Shown: positions 32,701 to 40,639, numbered from the stretch's first letter. The stretch is 64,000 nucleotides of DNA from Herbidospora solisilvae (GCF_009901565.1 NZ_WXEW01000006.1:310001-374000), one strand, 5' to 3'. The notes: generated by a model from the letters alone, not told the origin. Numbers and translations: made by a program.

Positions 32701-34537
32701 CGTCGAGGTCGTAGAGGACGTCGGCGATCGCCACCCGTCCTGTCTCCAGTTCCGCGAAAAGCGCGTCTCCACAGGCCGCGAGCTTCTGGGACAGCTCATT
32801 CTCCGCCTGGCCAGCTATCTCGTGCGCGTCGGCCTCGGCTCTGATCAAGGTGCGCACGTGGTCAGCGTCCGGCAGACCAGCCGGATCTGGGACGGTCTGC
32901 CCGGCGCGGGAGTCACGACTGGACGAGGCCGAGGCCAGCAGGTCAAGCAGCTCGCCGGCTTCCGCCGCCGTCACCGGCGGCTTAGCCGGAGCACCTTTGG
33001 GCATCCAGCCAAAGTCGGCCGCCTCGGCCCGGACCTTTCTGACGATGGCGGCCAGGGTGCCCGCGTATCCAGGTGAGACCGCCCCGTGATCGACGGTCTC
33101 AGCTTCGCGCAACCGCCTGATTCTCTCTCTCAGCGAGGCGATCAGGGCGCGGTTGGCGCCGAGTTCGCCCCGGAGCCGATCGATCTGCGCGTCCAGCTGC
33201 CGCGGTTCATGGTTGTGGAAGCGAGAGGCCAGTTCGTTGACGCTGCCCTCGAGTTCCTGAGAGCCGCCGCGGGTCTGGTCGGTGATGGAGACTGCCAGCT
33301 TCCGGACATCCGCTGGAAGTTTGTCACGCAGCACGCGCAACGCCTGCGCCTTCTGACTGGTGACGAGTACCCGTTTGCCATCGGCCAGCAGCGAGGCGAG
33401 CAGATTGGCGATGGTGTGAGTCTTGCCGGTGCCGGGCGGGCCTTGGACCACCACGCCGTTGTCGTGGCGCAACCGTTCCATGATCTCGCGTTGCTGGGGG
33501 TTGGTGTGCAGCGGAAAGAGAGGCTCCGCGCCCAGACCATCGCCCACACCCTGCTCACGCATGAAACCAAGCCGTTCGGCGGGCTCCAGCGAACTCACGA
33601 GCTGAGCCAGGCCCAGCGGCGCGGCGGCGTCCTCGCCTTCGAGTGCGGTAAGCATCTGGTCGTAGTAAGCGATCAACGTGGCGCGGTCTCGTCTTCTCAG
33701 CACGAGCGCGGGGGCGTGCCGGACTTCTGCGGTGCCGCCTTCGTCAGTGTGGTCCCAGGTGTCGTAGTAGTCCGCGCCGTAGTCGAAGGCCCGGATGCTC
33801 CAATCGCGGAGTATTTCGGAAGCGGCCTGGCCTGGCCCGAACGCCCGTTCACCACTGTGGACCTCTTCTCTGACGATCTGAGTCCGTACGAGGTCGAAGC
33901 CTTCGAGATCGTCCAGGAGGTCGCGGTCCTGGAGGTGTCCACGGGCGCCGAGCACCACCTCGACGCGCTGTGTCCGGGGCTCGCGCGCCAACTCGACCGG
34001 GGTGACCAGCAGGTGGTTGCGGACCTTCTGGCCGCCGGGGGACTTCCAGGAGAGCAGGCCGACCGCCAGCACCACTTCCAGCTCGTCGTTCTGCTGGGAG
34101 AGCCGCTCGGCCCAATCCCACAAGGTGCGGTGCCAGCGGCGCCGCCTGCTCACCAGGCGTTCCTCCCTGGCCCAGGCCTGCCATTTGGGCAGCCATTCCT
34201 CATAGGCGGCGACGACGTCATCAGATGCGCCATCGCCCAGAACCGGGGCGTCCATGTCGGCGTCCTTCAGTTCGCTCCGGCGCACCCACCCCTCCAGGGA
34301 GTCAGGGACCACGGGGAGGGGTACCGCCGGCGGAGCCATGATGGCGAAGACCGTGGCCCCCGGCTCGGCGTCTTCAGTGACCGTCACCTCGTCAGGGAGC
34401 GTTCCAAGCCACTCGACGCCTTCATGCTTGTGGACGTCGCGGATGCGCTTGCGCCGGGCAGACTCGAGTTCACGCAGGAATTGAACAAGGCGAGTGGTTC
34501 TGGCGATCAGGTCGGGGTCGCGTGAACTGATGGCCAC
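29780..34537 (-). CDS. SF1 helicase - Vsr-like nuclease - Lsr2-like fusion
   Basis: A 1585-residue protein. Residues 1-340 are a helical N-terminal part. The SF1 (Dna2/UvrD-like) helicase follows, with GPPGTGKT at 366-373, a very long insertion (about 400-1000, partly coiled-coil), VIVDEASQ and VVGDDKQ. At about 1335-1440 is a PDDEXK/Vsr-like nuclease with E1379-C-D1381-G-D-H-W. Residues about 1550-1580 (VRTWARKNKYEMDDGRL, then AYNRAH) resemble the Lsr2 DNA-binding tail, though the RGR grip is DGR here. GTG start. Codon use is less GC-biased than neighbours. Probably an anti-foreign-DNA effector; the substrate is unproven. Confidence 0.87.
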   Translation of the reverse strand: MAISSRDPDLIARTTRLVQFLRELESARRKRIRDVHKHEGVEWLGTLPDEVTVTEDAEPGATVFAIMAPPAVPLPVVPDSLEGWVRRSELKDADMDAPVLGDGASDDVVAAYEEWLPKWQAWAREERLVSRRRRWHRTLWDWAERLSQQNDELEVVLAVGLLSWKSPGGQKVRNHLLVTPVELAREPRTQRVEVVLGARGHLQDRDLLDDLEGFDLVRTQIVREEVHSGERAFGPGQAASEILRDWSIRAFDYGADYYDTWDHTDEGGTAEVRHAPALVLRRRDRATLIAYYDQMLTALEGEDAAAPLGLAQLVSSLEPAERLGFMREQGVGDGLGAEPLFPLHTNPQQREIMERLRHDNGVVVQGPPGTGKTHTIANLLASLLADGKRVLVTSQKAQALRVLRDKLPADVRKLAVSITDQTRGGSQELEGSVNELASRFHNHEPRQLDAQIDRLRGELGANRALIASLRERIRRLREAETVDHGAVSPGYAGTLAAIVRKVRAEAADFGWMPKGAPAKPPVTAAEAGELLDLLASASSSRDSRAGQTVPDPAGLPDADHVRTLIRAEADAHEIAGQAENELSQKLAACGDALFAELETGRVAIADVLYDLDAIDEEWAVRAFQDGLAGRDAAVWDQLLQHVDKVARLAAAADAVGLADVSLPEFDPTGPGSLTAQHAAAGALIDYLAAGGKLKGRLMRSAQQKAAEKVLIGTAVSGVAPETLDLLKIVYAELTGRVILAELSRGWEMAEVTFPGRRTLTQESSRYSVAHEQLATSRRAATLITATARTLRGAGLQIPLRSRADWESYSSSLTAVRLRLDAVRATDALTTLTTRLQAIIAQGCAPPELVRAVAALSARDAEAYGAALTGLDVARTEVHELARTHKLRDPIRAAHPGLIRVMQGAPADPVWADRLGKWDAAWAWSRAAAYFEELRTPGLEAKLEAELEAETRKQLRLISELAAAQAWQASLSRMTSHNAQALRAYREQVTRLGKGTGKYAARYRRGAREAMRASIGAVPAWIMPLQQVVETIPARRDSFDVVIVDEASQAGIDALFLLWLAPRVIVVGDDKQCAPSMISHGELEPIFQKLDMYLPDMEPYLRNTLTPGSSLFDILSTRFGSVIRLKEHFRCMPEIIGYSSRQFYADEPLVPLRQYGADRLDPLRVVRVEGGYTEGTDSRLRNPREAEAIVDTIKQCLTDPAYQGRTFGVVVLQGHGQVDLIRKRLMEEIGLQEFSDRKLRVGSAPDFQGDERDVIFLSMVVAERRPAATDTRMQRIYNVAASRAKDQMWLFHSVAPDLLKVDDLRRSLLTYMSNPLPVFGPDLLTGVTRDEPHDAFDSLFEQRVYLEIRERGYHVVPQWEVNGRRIDLVVSGARGRLAVECDGDHWHGSPDQISRDEDRERELKRAGWRFWRIRESEFYAAGEAALADLWHTLDKLEIRPGETVSAVAPNETWAPVPLEVGTSVVHTESSSPVPDEAPEKPTDLIELVRFYESDGRTRTVAELTELILADLGVEETRKSVELVHSAITRSRRDRRRPLQDREPTALTAGTDEVRTWARKNKYEMDDGRLEPHIVFAYNRAHPERPY

Positions 34538-34669
34538 TGGGCGCTCCTGAATGCGACATCAATGCCCGGACAAGAAAGGACATTCTTGCAGCAACACCGG
34601 ACACTTCAGCCACAATCGGGTCAGAGTAATGAAATTCAACTGCCGCGCGTTATGGAATAAATTCTCTTG
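34538..34669. other. Relatively AT-rich gap
   Basis: These 132 bases lie between the 5' end of the helicase gene and the 3' end of the hydrolase gene. They are clearly lower in GC than the surroundings. No ORF, RNA or hairpin stands out. The stretch presumably carries the helicase promoter on the minus strand. Confidence 0.3.
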
Positions 34670-35413
34670 TCATTCCGGGAGAAAGTGCGACCGCAATACC
34701 GGCGCGAGCACCTCTCCCGCCACCCCGTGCCACTCCCCCGGCAACGTCAAGCGCGTCGCCCGCGGCAGGTGCCCGGCCGCCAGCGCCGCCATATCGGCCA
34801 GCGGCCCCGCGCTTCCCGTGCTGTCGATCACGAGCGCCGGCACGTCCACCGCCCCCAGCAGTTCGGGTGAGGCCGTCTCCAGGAGCAGGCAGTCGTACAG
34901 GAGCGTGTGGCCCACCGACCACGCCTCGGCGGGCTGGCCCGCGATGAGCTCGTCGGGCACGCCGATGGCGCGGTTGAAGAACTCGACCGTCGCCCGCCGC
35001 CCCTGGGACGTCAGCACGTCGCGGACCGCCGTCGTGAAGGCCGGGTCGGGGTCGAACGACAGCGGCGGCTCGAAGAGGGCGATCTTGGGGACCGGCAGCC
35101 CGGCGGCGACGGCGTGCATCGCCAGCAGGCAGCCCGACGACATCCCGTAGAGGTAGGCCGATCCTCCGGCCGCGTCGATGAGCGCGGCCAGGTCGCCGAC
35201 CTCCTTCTCCACCGTGTACGCCGGGGCGTCGCCGCTCGCGCCGCGACCTCGGCGGTCGTACACGAAGACGGAGAAGTGCTCCGACAGCAGGTCGACCGGG
35301 GCGGTGAGCGGGCGGAAGCCGCTGAAGTTGCCCGCCGCGTCGATGACGATGAGGGCGGGGCCGGCGCCGGTGCGCGTGACGGAGATCTCCACTCCGTCAG
35401 GGGCGGTGACCAT
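34670..35413 (-). CDS. Alpha/beta-hydrolase
   Basis: A 247-residue alpha/beta-hydrolase fold protein with nucleophile elbow GMSSG, an oxyanion segment near IDAAGNFSG, a late acid in VIDSTG, and catalytic His in EWHGVA. The substrate cannot be told. Its start overlaps the 3' end of the TetR gene by 17 bases, so it is the last gene of a three-gene operon (SRPBCC, TetR, hydrolase). Confidence 0.87.
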   Translation of the reverse strand: MVTAPDGVEISVTRTGAGPALIVIDAAGNFSGFRPLTAPVDLLSEHFSVFVYDRRGRGASGDAPAYTVEKEVGDLAALIDAAGGSAYLYGMSSGCLLAMHAVAAGLPVPKIALFEPPLSFDPDPAFTTAVRDVLTSQGRRATVEFFNRAIGVPDELIAGQPAEAWSVGHTLLYDCLLLETASPELLGAVDVPALVIDSTGSAGPLADMAALAAGHLPRATRLTLPGEWHGVAGEVLAPVLRSHFLPE

Positions 35414-35936
35414 GGGGGAATCCTTCCTCGAACATCGAGGCCAGCACGGCCAGGGCGGCGTCGACCCCGGCCCGGTCGCCCGACAGGATCAGGTCGAACA
35501 GCAGGCCGCGCGTGGCGGCCAGGCTCAGGCGGGCGTAGGCGGGGGCCCGGTCCTCCGGCACCCCGGCCGCCACGCACAGGTCCACCAGCGGGGGCAGCCA
35601 GCCGTCGATCAGGTCGGCGCGCAGGCCCTCGGTGTGGGGGCGGCCCTGCATGGCGTGGGCGGACAGTTCGAAGAACAGCGGGCCGTAGACGAGCGCCTGG
35701 TCGACCAGGCGGTCCCAGTAGACATCCCAGGCGACCCCGGCCAGGGCGTCGCGCTGGCGGGTCTCGACCTCGCGCACCACCTCGGAGAGCAGGCCCTCGC
35801 GGGAGCCGAAGTGGTAGATGAGCATGCGGTGGCTGGTGCCGAGGCCGGTCGCGATGGTGCGCAGGCTGGCGTCGCCGACGCCGTGGGCGGCGAAGTAGTC
35901 GACCGCCGCGGCCAGCAGTCTGTCACGGGCGTTCAC
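35397..35936 (-). CDS. TetR-family regulator
   Basis: A 179-residue TetR protein. The HTH is at about 5-50 (ARDRLLAAAVDYFAAHGVGDASLRTIATGLGT in outline, then YHFGSREGLLSEVV), and a helical ligand domain follows. GTG start inside the end of the SRPBCC gene (14-base overlap). It likely binds the palindrome at 36342-36357, autoregulating its own operon. Confidence 0.9.
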   Translation of the reverse strand: MNARDRLLAAAVDYFAAHGVGDASLRTIATGLGTSHRMLIYHFGSREGLLSEVVREVETRQRDALAGVAWDVYWDRLVDQALVYGPLFFELSAHAMQGRPHTEGLRADLIDGWLPPLVDLCVAAGVPEDRAPAYARLSLAATRGLLFDLILSGDRAGVDAALAVLASMFEEGFPHGHRP

Positions 35937-36342
35937 TTCTGGCCTTCAGCCCCTGCCCTTCCTGGTCCAGGTAACGGCGGGTCAGCTTACCGGCCAGCAG
36001 GTTCACCAGCGGGGCGAGCGGGCCGGTCTGCTCGATCACCAGGCGGGCGCGGGTGCCGCCGGGTGCCGCCTCGACCTCGTGGACTCCGGCGGTACGCAGC
36101 CCCGGCCCCCCGCTGACCCAGGTGAACCGGCGGCCGTCGACGACCTCGGTCACCCGCCAGACCGCCACCGGCAGGCGGGGCTGCCGGATCCGGGCCCTGC
36201 TGCCCACGCGGAGCGGGCCCGGGTCGAGCAGGTCGAGCGTGTCGACGGTGGGGGTCCATTCGGGCCAGCGGGCGACGTCGCTGAAGACCTCCCACACGCG
36301 GGAGGGCGGCGCGTCGATGACGACAGTGGATTCGTAGCGCAT
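35923..36342 (-). CDS. SRPBCC (START-like) family protein
   Basis: A 139-residue polyketide-cyclase/START-like ligand-binding protein: VVIDAPPSRVWEVFSDVARWPEWTP is the typical N-terminal signature. First gene of the operon with the TetR regulator and hydrolase. The start is set by TACCAT 7 bases upstream on the minus strand (36350-36355), which predicts a leaderless mRNA whose -10 lies inside the operator. The ligand is unknown. Confidence 0.87.
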   Translation of the reverse strand: MRYESTVVIDAPPSRVWEVFSDVARWPEWTPTVDTLDLLDPGPLRVGSRARIRQPRLPVAVWRVTEVVDGRRFTWVSGGPGLRTAGVHEVEAAPGGTRARLVIEQTGPLAPLVNLLAGKLTRRYLDQEGQGLKARSERP

Positions 36343-36357
36343 GTACCAAATGGTACA
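36342..36357 (-). promoter_or_regulatory. Palindromic TetR-type operator with embedded -10
   Basis: TGTACCAAATGGTACA has perfect 7-base arms around AA. It overlaps the SRPBCC start codon and the -10 box TACCAT, so a bound repressor would block initiation directly. The second gene of the operon is a TetR regulator, the obvious candidate. Confidence 0.75.
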
Positions 36358-36358
36358 G

Positions 36359-37315
36359 TCACGGCACGGTGAGCACCACGTTGGCCCGCGCGTGCTCGGT
36401 CTCCATGTAGCGGATGGCCTCGACGGTGTCGGCCAGTTCATAGGTGCGGTCGACGGCCGGGACCACGAGGCCGGCGTCGGCGAGTTCGCGCAGGGCGGCC
36501 AGGGCGGCCCGGCTCGGCGCCGCCTCCAGAACCACGATGCGGTCCTTGACGAACGGGGCGGCCAGCCGGGCCCGGATGATCAGCCCGAGCGGCCCGAAGA
36601 GGCTGCCGCCGCTGAAGACCCCGCCGCCCGAGACGACCAGCGTCCCGCCCGGTACGAGGGCCCTGCGCAGGTCGCGCAGCGACCGGTTGCCGACCAGGTC
36701 GAAGACCACGTCGTGCCGGTCGCCGGTCGCGGCGAAGTCCTCCTTCCGGTAGTCGACGACGCGGTCGGCGCCCAGGCTCGCGACCAGGCCGGCGTTCCGG
36801 GTGCTGCACACCGCGGTGACCCGCGCGCCGCGGGCCTTGGCGATCTGCACGGCGAACGTGCCGACCCCGCCCGAGGCCCCGTTGACCAGCACCGACTGCC
36901 CCTTCTCCACGCCCGCGAGGCCCTGCAGCGCGGTGGTGGCGGCGAGCGGCATCGCGGCGGCCTGCTCGAAGGTGAGGCTCGCCGGCTTGCGGTCGACGAG
37001 GCGCGCCGGGACCGCGACGTACTCGGCGAACGCGCCGCCGAACTCGCCGTAGACCTCCTCGCCCGGCTCGAAGCCCTCGCCCGACACGACGACCCCGGCG
37101 AAGTCGGTGCCCAGGACCGGCTGCTTGGGGGCACGCAGCCCGAAGCTGAGCCGGGCCAGGTAGGGGTCGCCGCGCAGCACGTGCCAGTCGCGGGCGTTGA
37201 GGGAGGCGGCCATGACCTTGACCAGCACCTCCCCCGGTCCGGGGGTGGGCATCGGGACGTCTCTGCACTCCAGGATGTCGGGCGGGCCGTAACGGTCCTG
37301 CACAATCGCCTTCAC
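36359..37315 (-). CDS. Zinc-type alcohol dehydrogenase-like quinone oxidoreductase (MDR family)
   Basis: A 318-residue medium-chain dehydrogenase/reductase: MKAIVQDRYGPPDILECRDV at the start, LGTDFAGVVVSGEGFEPGEEVYG, the NAD(P)H-binding VNGASGGVGTFAVQIAKARG, and no structural zinc cysteines. It fits NADPH:quinone reductases of this family. GTG start with GAGAGGGG upstream. It is divergent from a TetR gene over two identical-type operators, so it is probably repressed by that protein. Confidence 0.88.
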   Translation of the reverse strand: MKAIVQDRYGPPDILECRDVPMPTPGPGEVLVKVMAASLNARDWHVLRGDPYLARLSFGLRAPKQPVLGTDFAGVVVSGEGFEPGEEVYGEFGGAFAEYVAVPARLVDRKPASLTFEQAAAMPLAATTALQGLAGVEKGQSVLVNGASGGVGTFAVQIAKARGARVTAVCSTRNAGLVASLGADRVVDYRKEDFAATGDRHDVVFDLVGNRSLRDLRRALVPGGTLVVSGGGVFSGGSLFGPLGLIIRARLAAPFVKDRIVVLEAAPSRAALAALRELADAGLVVPAVDRTYELADTVEAIRYMETEHARANVVLTVP

Positions 37316-37334
37316 GGGGGTTCCCCTCTCGATA

Positions 37335-37377
37335 GGTGTACGGCGTACACCTCGACCATAGGTGTACGCTGTACACC
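37335..37377. promoter_or_regulatory. Two TetR operators in the divergent promoter
   Basis: GGTGTACGGCGTACACC (37335-37351) and GGTGTACGCTGTACACC (37361-37377) are perfect palindromes (7-base arms, 3-base spacers), 26 bp centre to centre. They lie between the oxidoreductase and TetR starts and probably serve autoregulation and repression of the oxidoreductase. Confidence 0.85.
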
Positions 37378-37398
37378 CGTCAAGGAGGCGACGACACA

Positions 37399-38043
37399 TT
37401 GGCTCGACTCAGCCGGGAACGTGTTCTGGAGGCCGCCGTGGCCCTGGCCGACGAGGCCGGGCTCGACGGGCTGAGCATGCGCCGGCTCGCCACCGAGCTC
37501 GGGGTGGTGCCGATGGCGCTCTACAAGCACGTCGCCAACAAGGACGAGCTGCTCGACGGCATCATCGACGCGGTCGTCTCGGAGATCGACCTCGCCCCGG
37601 TCGACGGCGACTGGAAACCGGCGATCAGGGGCCGCATCCTGGCCGCGCGTCAGACGCTGCTGCGGCACCCGTGGGCGGCGGGGGCCATCGAGGCGCGGCG
37701 CGCTCCGACGCCGGCGGTGCTGGCGTACATGGACTCGATCATCGGCCTGTTCCGGGCGGGCGGGTTCGGCGTCGACCTCGTCCACCACGTGATCCACGCC
37801 CTGGGCAGCCGGGTGCTGGGCTTCAGCCAGGAGTTGTTCGACGACAGCCCGACCGACCCCGACGCCCAGGAGAAGGCGGCGCACGCCATGGCCGGGACAT
37901 ATCCGTGGCTGGCGGAGATGGCGTTGCGGGTGGCCCACGACGAGAAGACGGTCGTCGGGTCGGGCTGCGACGACCAGTTCGAGTTCGAGTTCGCGCTCGA
38001 CCTCCTGCTCGACGGGTTCGAACGCCTGCGACAGGCCGGATGA
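37399..38043 (+). CDS. TetR-family regulator (TetR_C type)
   Basis: A 214-residue regulator. The HTH is RVLEAAVALADEAGLDGLSM then VVPMALYKHVANKDELLDGI, and the C-terminal domain is like that of tetracycline-type repressors (HHVIHALGSRVLGF). A TTG start is proposed at 37399, with AAGGAGG ten bases upstream; upstream in-frame codons would run through the operators. Likely regulates itself and the divergent oxidoreductase. Confidence 0.87.
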   Translation: MARLSRERVLEAAVALADEAGLDGLSMRRLATELGVVPMALYKHVANKDELLDGIIDAVVSEIDLAPVDGDWKPAIRGRILAARQTLLRHPWAAGAIEARRAPTPAVLAYMDSIIGLFRAGGFGVDLVHHVIHALGSRVLGFSQELFDDSPTDPDAQEKAAHAMAGTYPWLAEMALRVAHDEKTVVGSGCDDQFEFEFALDLLLDGFERLRQAG

Positions 38044-38045
38044 AG

Positions 38046-38051
38046 TACGGT
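38046..38051 (+). promoter_or_regulatory. -10 box of the Ser/Thr kinase gene
   Basis: TACGGT 7 bases before the GTG start at 38059; predicts a leaderless transcript. Confidence 0.5.
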
Positions 38052-38058
38052 TTGTGCC

Positions 38059-39531
38059 GTGACGTTGCTGGCCGGCCGTTACCGGCTGCTCTCCCGCATC
38101 GGCCAGGGCGGCATGGGCGCCGTCTGGCACGCCGTCGACGAGCTCCTGCGCCAGGAGGTCGCCGTCAAGGAGGTCCTGCTCCCCCGCGACCTCGGCGAAC
38201 CGCAACTGGCCGAGATGCGCGAACGCACCCTCCGCGAGGCGCGGGCCGCAGCCCGGCTGCGGTCACATCCCTCGATCGTGACCGTCCACGACGTCGTGCT
38301 GGAGGACGGACGGCCGTGGATCATCATGGAGCTGGTCCGTGGACGGTCGTTGCAGGCGCTCCTCCGGAAGGAGGGGCGGCAGACCCCGGAGCGGGTCGCG
38401 GCCATCGGGGTGACCGTGCTCGACGCGCTCGCCGCCGCCCACTCGATGGGCATCCTGCACCGCGACGTGAAACCCGGGAACGTCATGGTCACCGACGACG
38501 GGCGGGTGCTGCTGACCGACTTCGGCATCGCCAGCGTCGCCGGTGACGTCAACCTGACCCAGACGGGGCTGGTGTCGGGGTCACCGGGATACATCGCGCC
38601 CGAACGGCTGCGCGGCGAGCCCGACGGTCCGCCGTCGGACCTGTGGTCGCTCGCGGCGACGCTCTACACGGCGGTCGAGGGGAACGCGCCGTTCCATCGC
38701 GACAACCCGAACGCGGTGATGGCGGCCGTGCTCATGCATGAACCACACCCGATGCGGCGGTCGGGGCCGCTGGGCCAGGTGCTCATGGCGATGCTGGACA
38801 AGGACCCGGTCCGCCGGATGCCGGCGGGGCACGCCGCCGCGCTGCTGCGGGACATCGCCGCGGGAGCCGGGGGCACCGCGCCGAAGACGGTGCCGTCGAT
38901 GCGGCACACGCCGAAGAAGGGCATGGCTCCGGCGTTCGCGGCCGCCGGGCTGGCCGTGCTGGTGGTGGGGGTCGGCGGCGGTGTGCTCTACCTGAACTCC
39001 CCCGGCGACGCCGCCGGAACGCCGACCACGCTCACCACGCTGACGACCCCCACGCAGGCCGCGGCCACCCAGTCGGCCGCCAAGCAGCAGAAGGCCGTGC
39101 TGACCAGCAACCCCGAGGCGTGTGCCCTGATCACGCCGGCGCAGATCCGCAAACTGCTCGGGACGGCGGCCAAGCAGGAGTTCATGACGAACGACGCCTG
39201 CCAGTGGATCACCCCCGGCGGGGAGTACCTCCAGATCCAGAAGGTCCAGCTCGACTCCGAGACCACGGCGCGGCTCACCTTCGACACCAGCCGGGCCACC
39301 GAGGAGGACGAGCCCAAGCGCGACCCGGCGACCAGACTCCGGGCCGGCGGGCGGATCGGCGACGCGACCATCGGCTGGACCCGCGACGCCGGGCCGTACA
39401 ACCAGACCAGGCTGGTGGTCCGCACCGCCAACGTGCAGATGTGGCTCTACTACTCGGGCCCGAAGACGGGATACGGGACCATCGACGCGTTCGCGAAGAT
39501 CCTCATGGCCTCCCTGCACAAGGCGGGGTGA
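38059..39531 (+). CDS. Transmembrane Ser/Thr protein kinase with extracellular DUF3558-like domain
   Basis: A 490-residue Hanks-type kinase. It has the glycine loop IGQGGMGAVW, Lys in VAVKEV, HRDVKPGN, DFG and APE motifs. A single membrane span follows at about 293-315 (AFAAAGLAVLVVGVGGGVLY), then a Thr-rich linker and an extracellular domain with CALITPAQIRKLLG and CQWITPGG, like DUF3558 lipoproteins. It resembles PknB-group signalling kinases. The external domain probably senses a ligand. No substrate protein is visible nearby. Confidence 0.9.
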   Translation: MTLLAGRYRLLSRIGQGGMGAVWHAVDELLRQEVAVKEVLLPRDLGEPQLAEMRERTLREARAAARLRSHPSIVTVHDVVLEDGRPWIIMELVRGRSLQALLRKEGRQTPERVAAIGVTVLDALAAAHSMGILHRDVKPGNVMVTDDGRVLLTDFGIASVAGDVNLTQTGLVSGSPGYIAPERLRGEPDGPPSDLWSLAATLYTAVEGNAPFHRDNPNAVMAAVLMHEPHPMRRSGPLGQVLMAMLDKDPVRRMPAGHAAALLRDIAAGAGGTAPKTVPSMRHTPKKGMAPAFAAAGLAVLVVGVGGGVLYLNSPGDAAGTPTTLTTLTTPTQAAATQSAAKQQKAVLTSNPEACALITPAQIRKLLGTAAKQEFMTNDACQWITPGGEYLQIQKVQLDSETTARLTFDTSRATEEDEPKRDPATRLRAGGRIGDATIGWTRDAGPYNQTRLVVRTANVQMWLYYSGPKTGYGTIDAFAKILMASLHKAG

Positions 39532-39558
39532 GATATATCCCGTTGTTCCGGTAGGAAT

Positions 39559-39592
39559 TGTGTAGATATGCTCTGCGTGCACCATCTACGCA
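39559..39592 (+). promoter_or_regulatory. Inverted repeat upstream of the BMP importer/mtn operon
   Basis: TGTGTAGAT and ATCTACGCA form a 9-base inverted repeat (one mismatch) with a 16-base spacer, 19 bases before the BMP gene. A TTACGCAGA element with the same core is found upstream of mtnD (around 50533). It may be the operator of an unidentified regulator of methylthio-salvage genes. No riboswitch was recognised here. Confidence 0.35.
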
Positions 39593-39610
39593 GTTCAGAA
39601 CCGGGACACC

Positions 39611-40639
39611 ATGAAATCAACCCCCGCCATCGCGACCGCAGCCCTTCTCCTTCTCGGCCTCGCGGCGTGCGGCGGAACCGACGCCGCCGAGACCGCCGAG
39701 GCCCCGCCGGCCAAGTCGATCATCCTGATCACCCCCAACCCGGTCGGCACCAACAGCTTCCTCCAGCTGGGCGTCAAGGGCGCCGAGGCCGCCGCCAAGG
39801 AGCTCGGCGCCTCCTTCAAGCTGTACGAGAGCAAGGACCCCACCTCCATCGCGCAGAACGTCGACGCGGCCGTCCGGGCCAAGCCGACCGTGATCGTGGG
39901 CATCAGCTTCTCCTTCGACGACGTGTTCACCACCGTCCCCAAGGCCAACCCCGGCCAGCAGTTCCTCCAGGTCGACTCGTGCGCCAAGGAGCAGGCGCCC
40001 AACCTGGCGTGCGTGTCGTTCAAGGAGCACGAGGCGGCCTACCTGGCCGGCGTCGAGGCGGGCCTGCTCTCCAAGAGCGGCCAGATCGGCGTGGTCGCCG
40101 CGCTCGACACCCCGTTCATTCACCGCTGGATCGAGCCGTTCTTCGCGGGCGCGACCTCGGTCAAGCCCGCCGCCCAGGGCACCCCGCTCTACGTCGGCGG
40201 CAGCAACCCCTTCAGCGACCCGGCCAGGGCCAAGTCACAGGCCCAGACCCTCACCGGACGCGGCGTCGACCTCATCGCGGCGGCGGCCTCCGGCGGCAAC
40301 CCGGGCGTGTTCGAGGCGGTCGCGGCCTCCGGCGGCAAGGCGTTCGGCGTCGACGTCAACCAGTGCGCGCTGAGCCCCGGCAACGTCGTCGACAACGTCC
40401 TCAAGCACGTGGACGTCGCCGAGCACGCCGCCATCAAGGAGATCTTCGACGGCAGGACCGGCGGCGTGAAGGTCTACGGCCTGGCCGAGGGCGGCGTGGG
40501 CGTCAACGCCCTCGGCGACGACCTGGCCTCCTCCGGCTGCACGGTCGCGGCCAGCCCCGACGTGGTGGCGAAGGTCAAGCAGACCCGCGACGACATCTTC
40601 GCCGGGAAGATCACCGTCGCGGACCCGCTCCAGAGCTGA
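39611..40639 (+). CDS. BMP-family nucleoside-binding lipoprotein
   Basis: A 342-residue basic membrane protein (PnrA/TmpC) homologue. The lipoprotein signal ends LGLAACGG (Cys 20). The mature domain has NSFLQLGVKGAEAAAKE, a VSFKEHEAAYLAGVEAG segment and GVDVNQCAL. BMP proteins bind nucleosides for ABC import. The gene's TGA shares one base with the ATPase ATG. Adjacent methylthioadenosine (MTA) salvage genes suggest MTA or a related nucleoside as ligand. Confidence 0.88.
   Translation: MKSTPAIATAALLLLGLAACGGTDAAETAEAPPAKSIILITPNPVGTNSFLQLGVKGAEAAAKELGASFKLYESKDPTSIAQNVDAAVRAKPTVIVGISFSFDDVFTTVPKANPGQQFLQVDSCAKEQAPNLACVSFKEHEAAYLAGVEAGLLSKSGQIGVVAALDTPFIHRWIEPFFAGATSVKPAAQGTPLYVGGSNPFSDPARAKSQAQTLTGRGVDLIAAAASGGNPGVFEAVAASGGKAFGVDVNQCALSPGNVVDNVLKHVDVAEHAAIKEIFDGRTGGVKVYGLAEGGVGVNALGDDLASSGCTVAASPDVVAKVKQTRDDIFAGKITVADPLQS

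Noticed and set aside
39532-39610. SAM or related riboswitch upstream of the methylthio-salvage operon
   Set aside because: No recognisable aptamer core; only a short inverted repeat is present.
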